Part shown: piece after piece, positions 42,595 to 51,367 of the stretch
Layout: every line of letters starts with the position of its first letter
How positions within the stretch are numbered: position 1 is the stretch's first letter
Source: Corynebacterium sp.
GTDB lineage: Bacteria; Actinomycetota; Actinomycetes; Mycobacteriales; Mycobacteriaceae
DNA: 64,000 nt
Assembly: GCF_022712275.1 (NCBI RefSeq)
Contig: NZ_JALAGU010000052.1
Coordinates: forward strand, 31,047-95,046
Direction: 5' to 3'
Position numbers and translations under genes: made by a program
Notes under the pieces: model-generated
Databases searched by the model: none
What the model was told of the DNA's origin: nothing
Seen by the model: only the letters and a program-made list of their open reading frames with translations

Positions 42595-43277
42595 ACCTCG
42601 ATTTCAGCGTGAACGACCTCTCCGGCACTTTCAGCGTCGCCGATGTCCTGCTCACCCTCGTCCTTGCCGTCGTCTGTTCCGGTGTGGTCGCGTACACCTA
42701 CCGCGGCACACACCGGAACGTCAGCTACTCGCAGAGCTTCGTGCAGACCCTCATCATGCTGGGCATGCTCGTCTCCGTCATCATGCTCATCGTCGGCTCC
42801 AACATCGCCCGCGCCTTCGCTCTCGTCGGCGCCCTGTCGGTGGTCCGCTTCCGCAACGCGGTCAAGGAGACCCGTGACGTCGGCTTCATCTTCCTGGTGA
42901 TGGCCATCGGCATGGCCTGCGGTACCCGCTTCTACACCCTGGCGGTCCTGGCCACCGTCGTCATCTGCGCGGTCATCCTCATCATGAGCAAGTTCAACAT
43001 GTTCGCGCTCAATGTCCAGCGTCAGGTCGTCAAGGTCCAGGTTCCCGCCGATGACGGCGATTACGCTCCGGCCATCGAGGACATCCTGATCCGTCGTACC
43101 GAGGAGTTCGAGCTGATCAGCACTGAGACGGTGCGCAACGGTGCCCTGTTCGAGTACGCCTACACCGCCCGACTGAAGAACGGCGTCGCGCCGGGGCAGC
43201 TCATCTCCGAACTGCGTGCCGTGAATGTCGGCCAGAAGGCGACGGTGCTGACCGGCTACGACCAGACGGATATGTGA
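42591..43277 (+). CDS. DUF4956 membrane protein
   Basis: 228 residues. Four helices: LLTLVLAVVCSGVVAYTY, then TLIMLGMLVSVIMLIVG, AFALVGALSVVRFRNAVKETRDVGFIFLVMAIGMACG and LAVLATVVICAVILIM, followed by an ACT-like cytoplasmic C-terminus. GALSVVRFRN is the hallmark of the family. It is translationally coupled to the VTC gene and 1 nt from the CotH gene, so it probably forms a membrane platform for both. Confidence 0.9.
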   Translation: MNLDFSVNDLSGTFSVADVLLTLVLAVVCSGVVAYTYRGTHRNVSYSQSFVQTLIMLGMLVSVIMLIVGSNIARAFALVGALSVVRFRNAVKETRDVGFIFLVMAIGMACGTRFYTLAVLATVVICAVILIMSKFNMFALNVQRQVVKVQVPADDGDYAPAIEDILIRRTEEFELISTETVRNGALFEYAYTARLKNGVAPGQLISELRAVNVGQKATVLTGYDQTDM

Positions 43278-43278
43278 C

Positions 43279-44850
43279 ATGGCTGACTCACCCCGCCCAC
43301 TGACCGCACTCAAACGCCGGCTCCCGGTGAAACTGCGCCAGCACTGGAAGCTGGTGGCGGCGAGCATCGCGTCCGTGGCTGTCCTCGCGCTCGGCTTCGG
43401 CGGGGCGATGGTCCGCCCGACCATCACCTCCGCACTGTCGACGCAGGAGGAGCTGGTCGAGGACATCGACGGAGACACCGAGTTCTTCGACTCCGGCGAG
43501 CATTCCGTCGAGATCAGCTACGACGAGACCGAATACCGGGACATGATCGCCGAGTTCCAGTCGAGCGGCGAGAAGAATTTCATCCGTGCGGACGTCACCA
43601 TCGACGGCACCCTCATCGAGAACGTGGGCCTGCGGCTCAAGGGCAACTCCACCCTGATGTCACTGAAGTCCACCGACGGTGGGGAAGGAGGCCCCGGTGG
43701 TGGAGGTATGCCCGGCGGCGGTATGGGCCAGACCGAGCTCTCCTTCGATGACCCGCAGTCTCTGCCGTGGCTGATCAGTTTCGACGAGTACGAGGAGGGA
43801 CGCGCCTACGGGGGCGACACCCGGATGTCGCTGCGTCCTGCGACGAGTGGCTCGTCCACCGCGGTGAACGAGGCGCTGGCGCTGGCCATGACGGCGGAGT
43901 CGGGTCAGACCACGCAGGACTACACGGTGGCGTCCGTCTCCGTGAACGGCGGCGAATCGACCTCCCGGATCGTCGTGGACCTGCCTGACGGTCAGTGGGC
44001 CAATGACCTCGGGAACGGTGTGCTGTACAAGGCCAGCGCCGACGGCGGCATGGACTACCTCGGCGAGGATCCCACCGACTACGAGGAGGCCTTCACCCAG
44101 ATCAACGCGGTCGGAACCTATGACATGGAGCCGGTGATGCGGCTGCTGGACTTCGTCAACAACTCGAGTGACGAGGACTTCGCCGAGAACCTCGACGACT
44201 ACGTCGACGTGGACTCCTTCGCGGAGTACCTGGCGATGCAGTCACTGCTGTCCAACGGTGATGCCATGGACGGCCCCGGCAACAACTACTACCTCTGGTA
44301 CGACACGGACACGGAGAAGTTCTCGGTGCTGTCCTGGGACCTCAACATGTCCCTGTCCGGCATGGGTGGCGGCATGGGTGGCGGCATGGGTGGCGGAGTG
44401 CGTGGTGGCATGGACAGCGGTAAGGACACTGCGGCGCAAGCTGACGCCACCGGTGAAGATGCCGGCCAGATGCCCGCGATGCCTGAGGGCATGGAGATGC
44501 CTGAGGGTGCACCCGATGGCGCCGAGGGCGGGCCCGGTGGTGGCGGCCCTGAGGGCAGTGGCGGCGCAGGCCGCGGCAGCGGAATCCTCAAGGAACGCTT
44601 CCTCGCGAACGAGGACTTCGCCGCCCTCTACGAGCAGGCCTACTCTGACCTCTACGAGCAGCTCATCTCCAGTGGTTACGCGCAGGAGACCCTCGACGAG
44701 ATCGTCGCCCGGGCGACGGAGGCCGGGGACACCGGTGCAGAGGCACTCGGTGAGACCATCTCCGGGAAGCTGGCGTCGACGGCTGCGACGTCAACCGCTG
44801 AGGACGCGGAACAGTCGTCGATGGGCGGTGGTGGTGGACGCCCGGAGTAG
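43279..44850 (+). CDS. CotH-family protein kinase-like protein
   Basis: 523 residues. An N-terminal membrane helix (about residues 22-45, LVAASIASVAVLALGFGGAM) places the rest outside the cell. The CotH fold is seen in VEISYDETEYRDMIAEFQ, VGLRLKGNSTL, LPWLISFDEYEEGRAYGG, MSLRPATSGSS, and VDVDSFAEYLAMQSLLSNGDAMDGPGNNYYLWYD then FSVLSWDLNMSL (catalytic Asp). CotH proteins of Bacillus phosphorylate spore-coat proteins. Notable are low-complexity Gly/Met inserts: GGGMPGGGMG near 150, and GGGMGGGMGGG near 370, plus a long Gly/Glu/Met/Pro region. Last gene of the VTC–DUF4956–CotH operon. Confidence 0.88.
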   Translation: MADSPRPLTALKRRLPVKLRQHWKLVAASIASVAVLALGFGGAMVRPTITSALSTQEELVEDIDGDTEFFDSGEHSVEISYDETEYRDMIAEFQSSGEKNFIRADVTIDGTLIENVGLRLKGNSTLMSLKSTDGGEGGPGGGGMPGGGMGQTELSFDDPQSLPWLISFDEYEEGRAYGGDTRMSLRPATSGSSTAVNEALALAMTAESGQTTQDYTVASVSVNGGESTSRIVVDLPDGQWANDLGNGVLYKASADGGMDYLGEDPTDYEEAFTQINAVGTYDMEPVMRLLDFVNNSSDEDFAENLDDYVDVDSFAEYLAMQSLLSNGDAMDGPGNNYYLWYDTDTEKFSVLSWDLNMSLSGMGGGMGGGMGGGVRGGMDSGKDTAAQADATGEDAGQMPAMPEGMEMPEGAPDGAEGGPGGGGPEGSGGAGRGSGILKERFLANEDFAALYEQAYSDLYEQLISSGYAQETLDEIVARATEAGDTGAEALGETISGKLASTAATSTAEDAEQSSMGGGGGRPE

Positions 44851-44914
44851 GCGGTGGAAACCATTGCAACAGGAAACAAACGGGCCTGTATTGGCATGGA
44901 ATGAAAAGTGATTC

Positions 44915-45828
44915 AGCTCATGTCAGAACGGGAGCCTCCGTGTCCGACGCGCCCGGCCGGCGATCACCGACAGTGCCACCGGTCAGGAGGCCTCCCACCT
45001 GCTCACCATGAAGACCCTGGGGGACGCCGGGATCACCGGTGCCGCGTCCGCAGGTCTTCCTGGGGAGTCCGTCATCGCCGAAGGTCGCCCGGCTCCCGAG
45101 GTCGACCTCGATCAGGCGACGGACATTGCCGTGCTCCCGTTCTTGCACATCTACGGGATGAACTCACTGCTCAACGCTTCGCTGCTCCACCGGATGCACC
45201 TCGTCACCATGCCGGCCCTCGATCTCGTGAAGCTCCCGGAGGTCATCGGGCGGTACCGGGTGGACCTGACCTGCATCGTCCCGCCGATCGCCGTCGCCCT
45301 GGCGAAGCACCCGGTGGTAGCCGAGTACGGCCTCACCGGCATGAAGCACATGGTCTCCGGTGCCGCGGCATTCGACGGGGAGCTCGCCGACGCCGTGTCC
45401 CACCGCATCGACTCCACCGTCGTGAGGGCTACGGCATGACCGAGACCTCGCCGGTGACCCACTGTGCGGTTCTCGGTGAGGCCCCGGCAGCGTCAATCGG
45501 GCACCCGGTGTCCAACACCGAGGCGAAGGTCGTCGACGTCTCCGACGAGTCGCTGCCCGAGATCACCGCCTCGGACAGTGACGATCCGGACGCCCGGTCC
45601 GCATCCGGTGAACTGTGGATCCGTGGGCCGCAGGTCATGGTCGGCTACCTCGACAACGAGGAGGCCACCGCGCGGACCGTCACCCCCGAGGAATGGCTGC
45701 GCACCGGCGATATCGTGGATCTCGACCGCGACGGCAACGTGTACGTCGTGGAGACGATCCCGAAGTCCAACACCGGCAAGATCCTGCGCAAGGACCTCAA
45801 GGAGGTCCCGCTGCAGGTCACCGCCTAG
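44915..45828 (+). pseudogene. Decayed acyl-CoA synthetase (AMP-ligase) gene
   Basis: A broken relative of the intact synthetase at 51368. It lacks the first 60 residues, begins with AITDSATG, then jumps to a region equivalent to residues near 135. At 45120-45150 the text ATDIAVLPFLHIYGMN fuses two sites that each read VLPF in the intact protein, so about 50 residues with the P-loop (SSGTTGVPKG) are gone. One missing base near 45424 shifts frame before GYGMTETSP. Near 45755 another gap removes about 70 residues between NVYVV and IPKS. It ends KILRKDLKEVPLQVTA. No function can be left. Confidence 0.9.
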
Positions 45829-45836
45829 CGGCGACT

Positions 45837-46679
45837 CTAGAGAAGACCCAGTTCCCGGGCAGCGTCCCGGGCCTCGTCCTCGGTGTCGAACTCGATGATC
45901 TCGACGGAGACCGAGGTATCGGAGTCCAGGTAGAAGAGGGTGGGGCCGCTGGACTCGACGTCGGAGATACCGACGGTCACCGAGCCGTTCTGGGTGAAGA
46001 CGGAGCCGGAGGCACCGGGGACGTCACCGTTGAGGGCGTCCTCGAGGTAGATGATGCGGGCGTCCTCGGCGAGAATGTCCACCTGCTGGCCTGAGAGAGG
46101 GGAGGGCCCGTCGAGGTAGCAGCTGGTGCCGTCGACCTCACTCTGCTCTGAGGACTCGACATCGTTCATGTTGAAGCTGGTGTCGTAGCACTCGGAGAGA
46201 TACTCCTCGACCGATGCCGGCACGATACCGCTCCAGCGGAACGGCAGGCTTCCGTCACCGCCGGTGCTGTAGGAATCGTCCGACCCGTCCGTGCTGTCTG
46301 ACCCGCCGGAGTCCCCGAAGGAATCATCGAGCGGGGCGGAGCTGGTGGTGTCGGAGGCGGTGCTGTCGTCATCGTCGTCATCGTCGCCCCGCAGTGCGAA
46401 GATGGCGACCACGACGATGGCGATCACCACGACCAGGGCACCGACGATGATCGCGATGATCTTCCCGCTGCCGCTGCCGCCGCCGCTTCCGTTGCCGCCA
46501 CCCGGCTGGCCCGGCTGGCCCGGCTGTCCCGGTGCGCCGTACATCGGCGCCTGCCCCGGCTGACCCGGCTGGCCGTACAGCGGTGGCTGCGAACCGTAGG
46601 GATTCTGGTTCCAGTCACCCGAGTTCGGGTTCCAGTTCCCGGGGTTCTGCCGGGGATCGTTCTGGTTCGGGTCGGTCAT
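45837..46679 (-). CDS. Single-pass membrane protein with a Gly/Pro/Gln-rich N-terminus
   Basis: 280 residues. Residues 1-70 are low complexity (YGQPGQPGQ, PGQPGQPGQPGG, GGGNGSGGGSG), then one helix (KIIAIIVGALVVVIAIVVVAIFAL), a seven-Asp run and a Ser/Thr/Asp-rich stretch, and a C-terminal outside domain of about 120 residues with Cys pair YLSECYDTSFN and GTSCYLDGPSP that could form a disulfide. The layout is common in coryneform DUF4190/DUF4352-like surface proteins, but no family is assigned. The gene is convergent with the synthetase relic, 8 nt apart. Confidence 0.68.
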   Translation of the reverse strand: MTDPNQNDPRQNPGNWNPNSGDWNQNPYGSQPPLYGQPGQPGQAPMYGAPGQPGQPGQPGGGNGSGGGSGSGKIIAIIVGALVVVIAIVVVAIFALRGDDDDDDDSTASDTTSSAPLDDSFGDSGGSDSTDGSDDSYSTGGDGSLPFRWSGIVPASVEEYLSECYDTSFNMNDVESSEQSEVDGTSCYLDGPSPLSGQQVDILAEDARIIYLEDALNGDVPGASGSVFTQNGSVTVGISDVESSGPTLFYLDSDTSVSVEIIEFDTEDEARDAARELGLL

Positions 46680-46769
46680 CGTGGACTCCTGAGACGTCTG
46701 AGGTTTCCCGCCAGTGTAACCCGGCTCACAGACTCTGGGTGAACCTTCGATGAACCGACACCGTGCCGT

Positions 46770-47804
46770 TCAGATGCCGGTAGCGTCGGCGATACGGGTC
46801 GCCCGCTCGATGAGGAAGTCCGCCACCGCCGCGGTCGGAGCGCCCGAGGTCGCCTCGTTCTCCGGGATGTCCTGGACGCGACGGAGGACGCCCTCGATGA
46901 TGATCGCGACCTTCCAGAGCCCCAGGACATGCCAGTAGTTCAGGGCGTCCCGGGAGCGTCCGGTCTTCTCCAGGTACCGGTCGGCCAGCTCGTCCGCGGT
47001 GGGGAAGCCCTCGGCGAGTGCGGCGTCGAACCCGGGGAGGTTCGGGCCGTCCGCCGTCGGCCAGTAGGCCAGCAGGGAACCGATGTCCGACATCGGATCG
47101 CCCAGGGTCGTGAGCTCCCAGTCGACGACAGCATTGACCGTGCCGGTGGACTCGTCGACGATGATGTTGCCCAGGTGCAGGTCACCGTGGACCAGCACGG
47201 TCTCGGACTGCTCCGGCACCGTGGCACGCAGCCGTTCGGTGAGTGCCTCCAGGGCCGGGGCCTCCCGGGTCTTCGTCTGGTCCCACTGGCCGGCCCACCG
47301 GCGTATCTGGCGTGGTGCATAGGGTTTGTGGGACGCCAGTGATGTCAGTCCGGTCGTCTCCAGGTCGACCCGGTGTACCGCGGACATGGCGTCCACCAGG
47401 CCGACAGCAGCGGCGCGGCGGGCGTCCGGGGTCAGCAGCGACGCCGACTCCGGGGAGTTCAGCGAGGTGCCGTCCACCACGGACATGGCGATGACCGGAA
47501 CCTCCTCGGCGGTCGTGGTCGCCCCGTAGATGGTCGGCGCCGGGACATCCGTGTCCGCGAGCGAGGCCATGATCCTGCCCTCCCGCAGGACGTCGTGGGC
47601 CGAGACGGCGAGGTGTCCCAGCGGGGGACGCCGCACGACGACGGAGTTCCCGATGTCATCGGTGGCGAGGTAGGTGAGATTCGACTGGCCGGCACCGATC
47701 CTGGTGAGTTCCACCGGGCCGGTGATCCCGCTGTCGGGCAGGGAGGTCAGCCAGTCGGTGAGGGCGGCGGTGTCGAAGGGGGAGGCGGTGCTCTTCGCGG
47801 TCAT
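46770..47804 (-). CDS. Phosphotransferase-family protein (aminoglycoside phosphotransferase-like, acyl-CoA dehydrogenase-linked)
   Basis: 344 residues. Kinase-like fold: RIGAGQSNLTYLA (nucleotide loop), VVVRRPPLGHLAVSAHDVLRE, VLVHGDLHLGNIIVDE (Brenner catalytic loop H-G-D-x-H-x-x-N) and AVVDWELTTLGDPMSDIGSLLAYW (metal-binding D-W-E). This subfamily occurs next to, or fused with, acyl-CoA dehydrogenases of the ACAD10/11 and FadE36 kind, where it phosphorylates 4-hydroxyacyl-CoA. The acyl-CoA dehydrogenase gene is 10 nt upstream in the same direction, so they form one pathway. Confidence 0.88.
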   Translation of the reverse strand: MTAKSTASPFDTAALTDWLTSLPDSGITGPVELTRIGAGQSNLTYLATDDIGNSVVVRRPPLGHLAVSAHDVLREGRIMASLADTDVPAPTIYGATTTAEEVPVIAMSVVDGTSLNSPESASLLTPDARRAAAVGLVDAMSAVHRVDLETTGLTSLASHKPYAPRQIRRWAGQWDQTKTREAPALEALTERLRATVPEQSETVLVHGDLHLGNIIVDESTGTVNAVVDWELTTLGDPMSDIGSLLAYWPTADGPNLPGFDAALAEGFPTADELADRYLEKTGRSRDALNYWHVLGLWKVAIIIEGVLRRVQDIPENEATSGAPTAAVADFLIERATRIADATGI

Positions 47805-47814
47805 GGCGTCCTTC

Positions 47815-49023
<1,209 letters not shown>

Positions 49024-49031
49024 GGTGGTGT

Positions 49032-49826
49032 CTACTTTCCGGAGATGCTGGAGGTGCCGACGAGCTGCCCGCCGTCGACGACGAGGTTGGCGCCGGTGAT
49101 CCAGGAGGAGCTGGGGGCGGCGAGGAAGGCCACGGCGTCGGCGATGTCGGCGGGCTCACCGATCCGACCGAGCGGGGAGATGGCGGCGGCCTCGGCCTCA
49201 TGGTCCTTCCACAGGGCCTCGGACAGGCGGGTCCGGACCACGCCCGGGGCCACCGAGTTCACCCGGGCACGGGGGCCGAGTTCGCGGGCGAGCTGCCTGG
49301 TGAGGTGGAGCAGGGCGGCCTTCGAGGAGTTGTAGACGCCGATGCCGTCCTCCATCGTCAGTGCACCGATGGAGGCGATGTTGACGATCGAGCCGGTGGA
49401 TTCGGCGCCGAGGCCCGCGTCGAGCGCGGCACGGGTCCAGACCAGGGGAGCGGTGGAGTTGATCTCGAAGACCTTGGCGACCAGCGCGGGGTCCTGGTCG
49501 GCGACGGGGCCGTAGGCGGGGTTGGTGCCGGCGTTGTTGACGAGGACGTCCAGGCGGCCGGTGGCCTCGACGGCGGCGGCGCAGACCGCGGCGGCAGCCT
49601 CCGGGTGGGCGACGTGGCCGGCGAGGCCGGTGACGGTGCCGGCTCCGGTGGTGTCGGCGAGATCTGCGGTGATCTGTGCGGCGGCCTCCTCGGCGGCGTC
49701 CGCCTTACGCGAGGTCAGGAAGACATTCGCGCCGGACGCGGCGAGGAGGTGTGCGGTGGCGTAGCCGATACCGCGGGACCCGCCGGTGACGACGGCGGTG
49801 CGGTCGGTGAAGTCGTAGGTGGTCAT
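49032..49826 (-). CDS. SDR-family oxidoreductase
   Basis: 264 residues. TGGSRGIGYATAH (nucleotide loop), LVNNAGTNPAY, SIVNIASIG, catalytic YNSSKAALLHLT and PGVVRTRLSEALW. Classical 3-oxoacyl-ACP reductase-like form. It leads an operon with the acyl-CoA dehydrogenase and APH-like genes. It probably oxidises a 3- or 4-hydroxy acyl intermediate. ATG 49826 is 15 nt from a possible TetR operator. Confidence 0.9.
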   Translation of the reverse strand: MTTYDFTDRTAVVTGGSRGIGYATAHLLAASGANVFLTSRKADAAEEAAAQITADLADTTGAGTVTGLAGHVAHPEAAAAVCAAAVEATGRLDVLVNNAGTNPAYGPVADQDPALVAKVFEINSTAPLVWTRAALDAGLGAESTGSIVNIASIGALTMEDGIGVYNSSKAALLHLTRQLARELGPRARVNSVAPGVVRTRLSEALWKDHEAEAAAISPLGRIGEPADIADAVAFLAAPSSSWITGANLVVDGGQLVGTSSISGK

Positions 49827-49840
49827 GCGACCAACCTAAC

Positions 49841-49856
49841 ATGAACTGTGATTCAT
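49841..49856. promoter_or_regulatory. Candidate operator ATGAA-N6-TTCAT
   Basis: Perfect 5-bp inverted arms at 49841-49845 and 49852-49856, 15 nt upstream of the SDR start and overlapping the end of the tetR-family gene. A plausible binding site for that TetR regulator. A similar TTTCA-GATG-TGAAA is at 51318-51331 before the acyl-CoA synthetase. Confidence 0.35.
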
Positions 49857-50500
49857 TTCACCGGAAGTCCGAGCGTTCCCAGCCAGATGCGGTCCGCCGT
49901 GGCGCACAGCCGCTCGAAGATCTCGTCGGTGTCGGGGTACCTGCCGTCGACCCAGACCACATACGCCATCCGGGACACGGCGGCGGACAGGGCCATCGCG
50001 GTCATCTCCGGATCCTCGACCGTGATCGCGCCTGCGGAGGTCAGTCGCTCCAGGGCACGGGCATTGCGGTCGATGAACCCGTCGGCGCGCAGCAGGCGCT
50101 GCCGGCTGAAGTTCTCGTCGGCCTGGGCCACCTGCTCCATGAGTGCCATGATCGACCGGTTCCTCCGGTAGGACGCCAGGTAGGCGCGGTTGGTCGCGCT
50201 GATCTGCTCGGCGGGGGTGGGCCTGGCGTCCCCGGGGCCGGTGCTCTGGTCCTGGTGCCCCGCCGAGCGCATCTCGTCCTCCACGTCGGCGAGGACCGCG
50301 GCGAGCAGGGCGTCCCGGTCGGCGAAGTAGGTGTAGAGCGTCCCCACCGAGCAGCCGGCCTCGGTGGCCACCCCGGTGAGTTTCGCGTCGTGGTAGCCGT
50401 CACGGAGGAACACCGTCCGCGCGGCGGCGAGGATCCCCTGGCGGCGGCGTTCGGCCCGGGCTTCGCGGTCGGAGGCTGTGGTGTTACCTGAGTCACTCAT
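49853..50500 (-). CDS. TetR-family transcriptional regulator
   Basis: 215 residues from ATG 50500. N-terminal helix-turn-helix: RQGILAAARTVFLRDGYHDAKLTGVATEAGCSVGTLYTYFADRDALLAAVL is the TetR signature. The C-terminal ligand domain is ordinary (QISATNRAYLASYRRN, MALSAAVSRMAYVVWVDGRYPD). It probably represses the adjacent SDR–acyl-CoA dehydrogenase–APH operon and the acyl-CoA synthetase gene, with acyl-CoA as inducer, by analogy with FadR/KstR types. It diverges from the histidine-phosphatase gene with only 40 bp between, containing CGTATACG (50510-50517). Confidence 0.9.
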   Translation of the reverse strand: MSDSGNTTASDREARAERRRQGILAAARTVFLRDGYHDAKLTGVATEAGCSVGTLYTYFADRDALLAAVLADVEDEMRSAGHQDQSTGPGDARPTPAEQISATNRAYLASYRRNRSIMALMEQVAQADENFSRQRLLRADGFIDRNARALERLTSAGAITVEDPEMTAMALSAAVSRMAYVVWVDGRYPDTDEIFERLCATADRIWLGTLGLPVK

Positions 50501-50540
50501 GGGGAAGATCGTATACGCTGGCCGCATCGAAAGGAGATTC

Positions 50541-51269
50541 ATGTCCGCTATTTACCTGGTCAGGCATGGTCAAGCAGGGCAGGATGCTCTGGACAACGCC
50601 TCCGACGGCGGCTTTGAGGCCGCCTACGACCGGCTGAGTGATCTCGGAAGGCGCCAGGCAGGCACCGTCGGACGTGCTCTGGCGCAACGGGTCCCGGCAC
50701 GCACCCCGGTCATCCACGGCCCTCTGGTCAGGCAGCGTGACACCGCCGCTGCTGTGGCCGCCGCCCTGAACTCCGCCACGCCCACTGTCGACGACGCCTG
50801 GAAGGAGATCCGCTTCGGCGACATCCTCACCCCCTGGTTCCGGGAGAATCCGGGTCACACCGAGGCGCTGAAGCGGGCGAAGGCCGGCAAACTGCCCCGC
50901 GCCCAGGTCGACGAGGTCAACCGTGCACTCATGGGCGCGATCGACGAGTGGACGACCGGGTCCGGGTACGGGGACTTCCGGCAGACTGTCCGGGCAGGAC
51001 TCTTCGCCGCCGCCGATGTGGCGTCGGAGACGGGCTCGGCGGTGGTCGTGAGCTCAGGCGGTCCTATCGCGGCGTGCGTCGCCGAGACGCTGCCCGGGGT
51101 GTCCTGGAGCGACCTGATCTCCACCGTGCTCAATGCGTCGGTGACGGTGCTCGGGGTGGGCACCGGGGTCGACGGGGCGCCCCGCCTCTCGCTGCGGTCG
51201 CTCAACGAGCACGCACATCTGGATGACCTGGACGAGGAAGGGCGGCATCCGCTGCGGACCTTCGGCTGA
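50541..51269 (+). CDS. Histidine phosphatase-family protein
   Basis: 242 residues from ATG 50541, preceded by AAAGGAG; upstream in-frame codons overlap the divergent tetR gene. The phosphoglycerate-mutase-like active site LVRHGQAG (His in R-H-G) is at the N-terminus, then IHGPLVRQRDTAAAVA, a catalytic acid region IRFGDILTPW and second histidine motif replaced by VVVSSGGPIAACVAE. Normally this reads (T/S)HG; here SSGGP appears, so the second histidine may be missing and activity reduced. Substrate unknown. Confidence 0.85.
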   Translation: MSAIYLVRHGQAGQDALDNASDGGFEAAYDRLSDLGRRQAGTVGRALAQRVPARTPVIHGPLVRQRDTAAAVAAALNSATPTVDDAWKEIRFGDILTPWFRENPGHTEALKRAKAGKLPRAQVDEVNRALMGAIDEWTTGSGYGDFRQTVRAGLFAAADVASETGSAVVVSSGGPIAACVAETLPGVSWSDLISTVLNASVTVLGVGTGVDGAPRLSLRSLNEHAHLDDLDEEGRHPLRTFG

Positions 51270-51317
51270 TGAAATGAACGGAAGTTCCGCAGTTGACGCG
51301 GGGGCAGTCTAGTCTCG

Positions 51318-51331
51318 TTTCAGATGTGAAA
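51318..51331. promoter_or_regulatory. Candidate operator TTTCA-N4-TGAAA before the acyl-CoA synthetase
   Basis: TTTCAGATGTGAAA: perfect 5-bp arms, 37 nt before GTG 51368. Together with the similar sequence at 49841 it suggests one regulator for both units; that remains inference. Confidence 0.3.
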
Positions 51332-51367
51332 TTCACCCGCCGTCCGGATCGTCCCGAGGAGTCCCCT

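Noticed and set aside
50510..50517. CGTATACG as a TetR operator
   Set aside because: Only 8 bp; it also fits a shared -10 region for the divergent genes, so no firm operator call is made.
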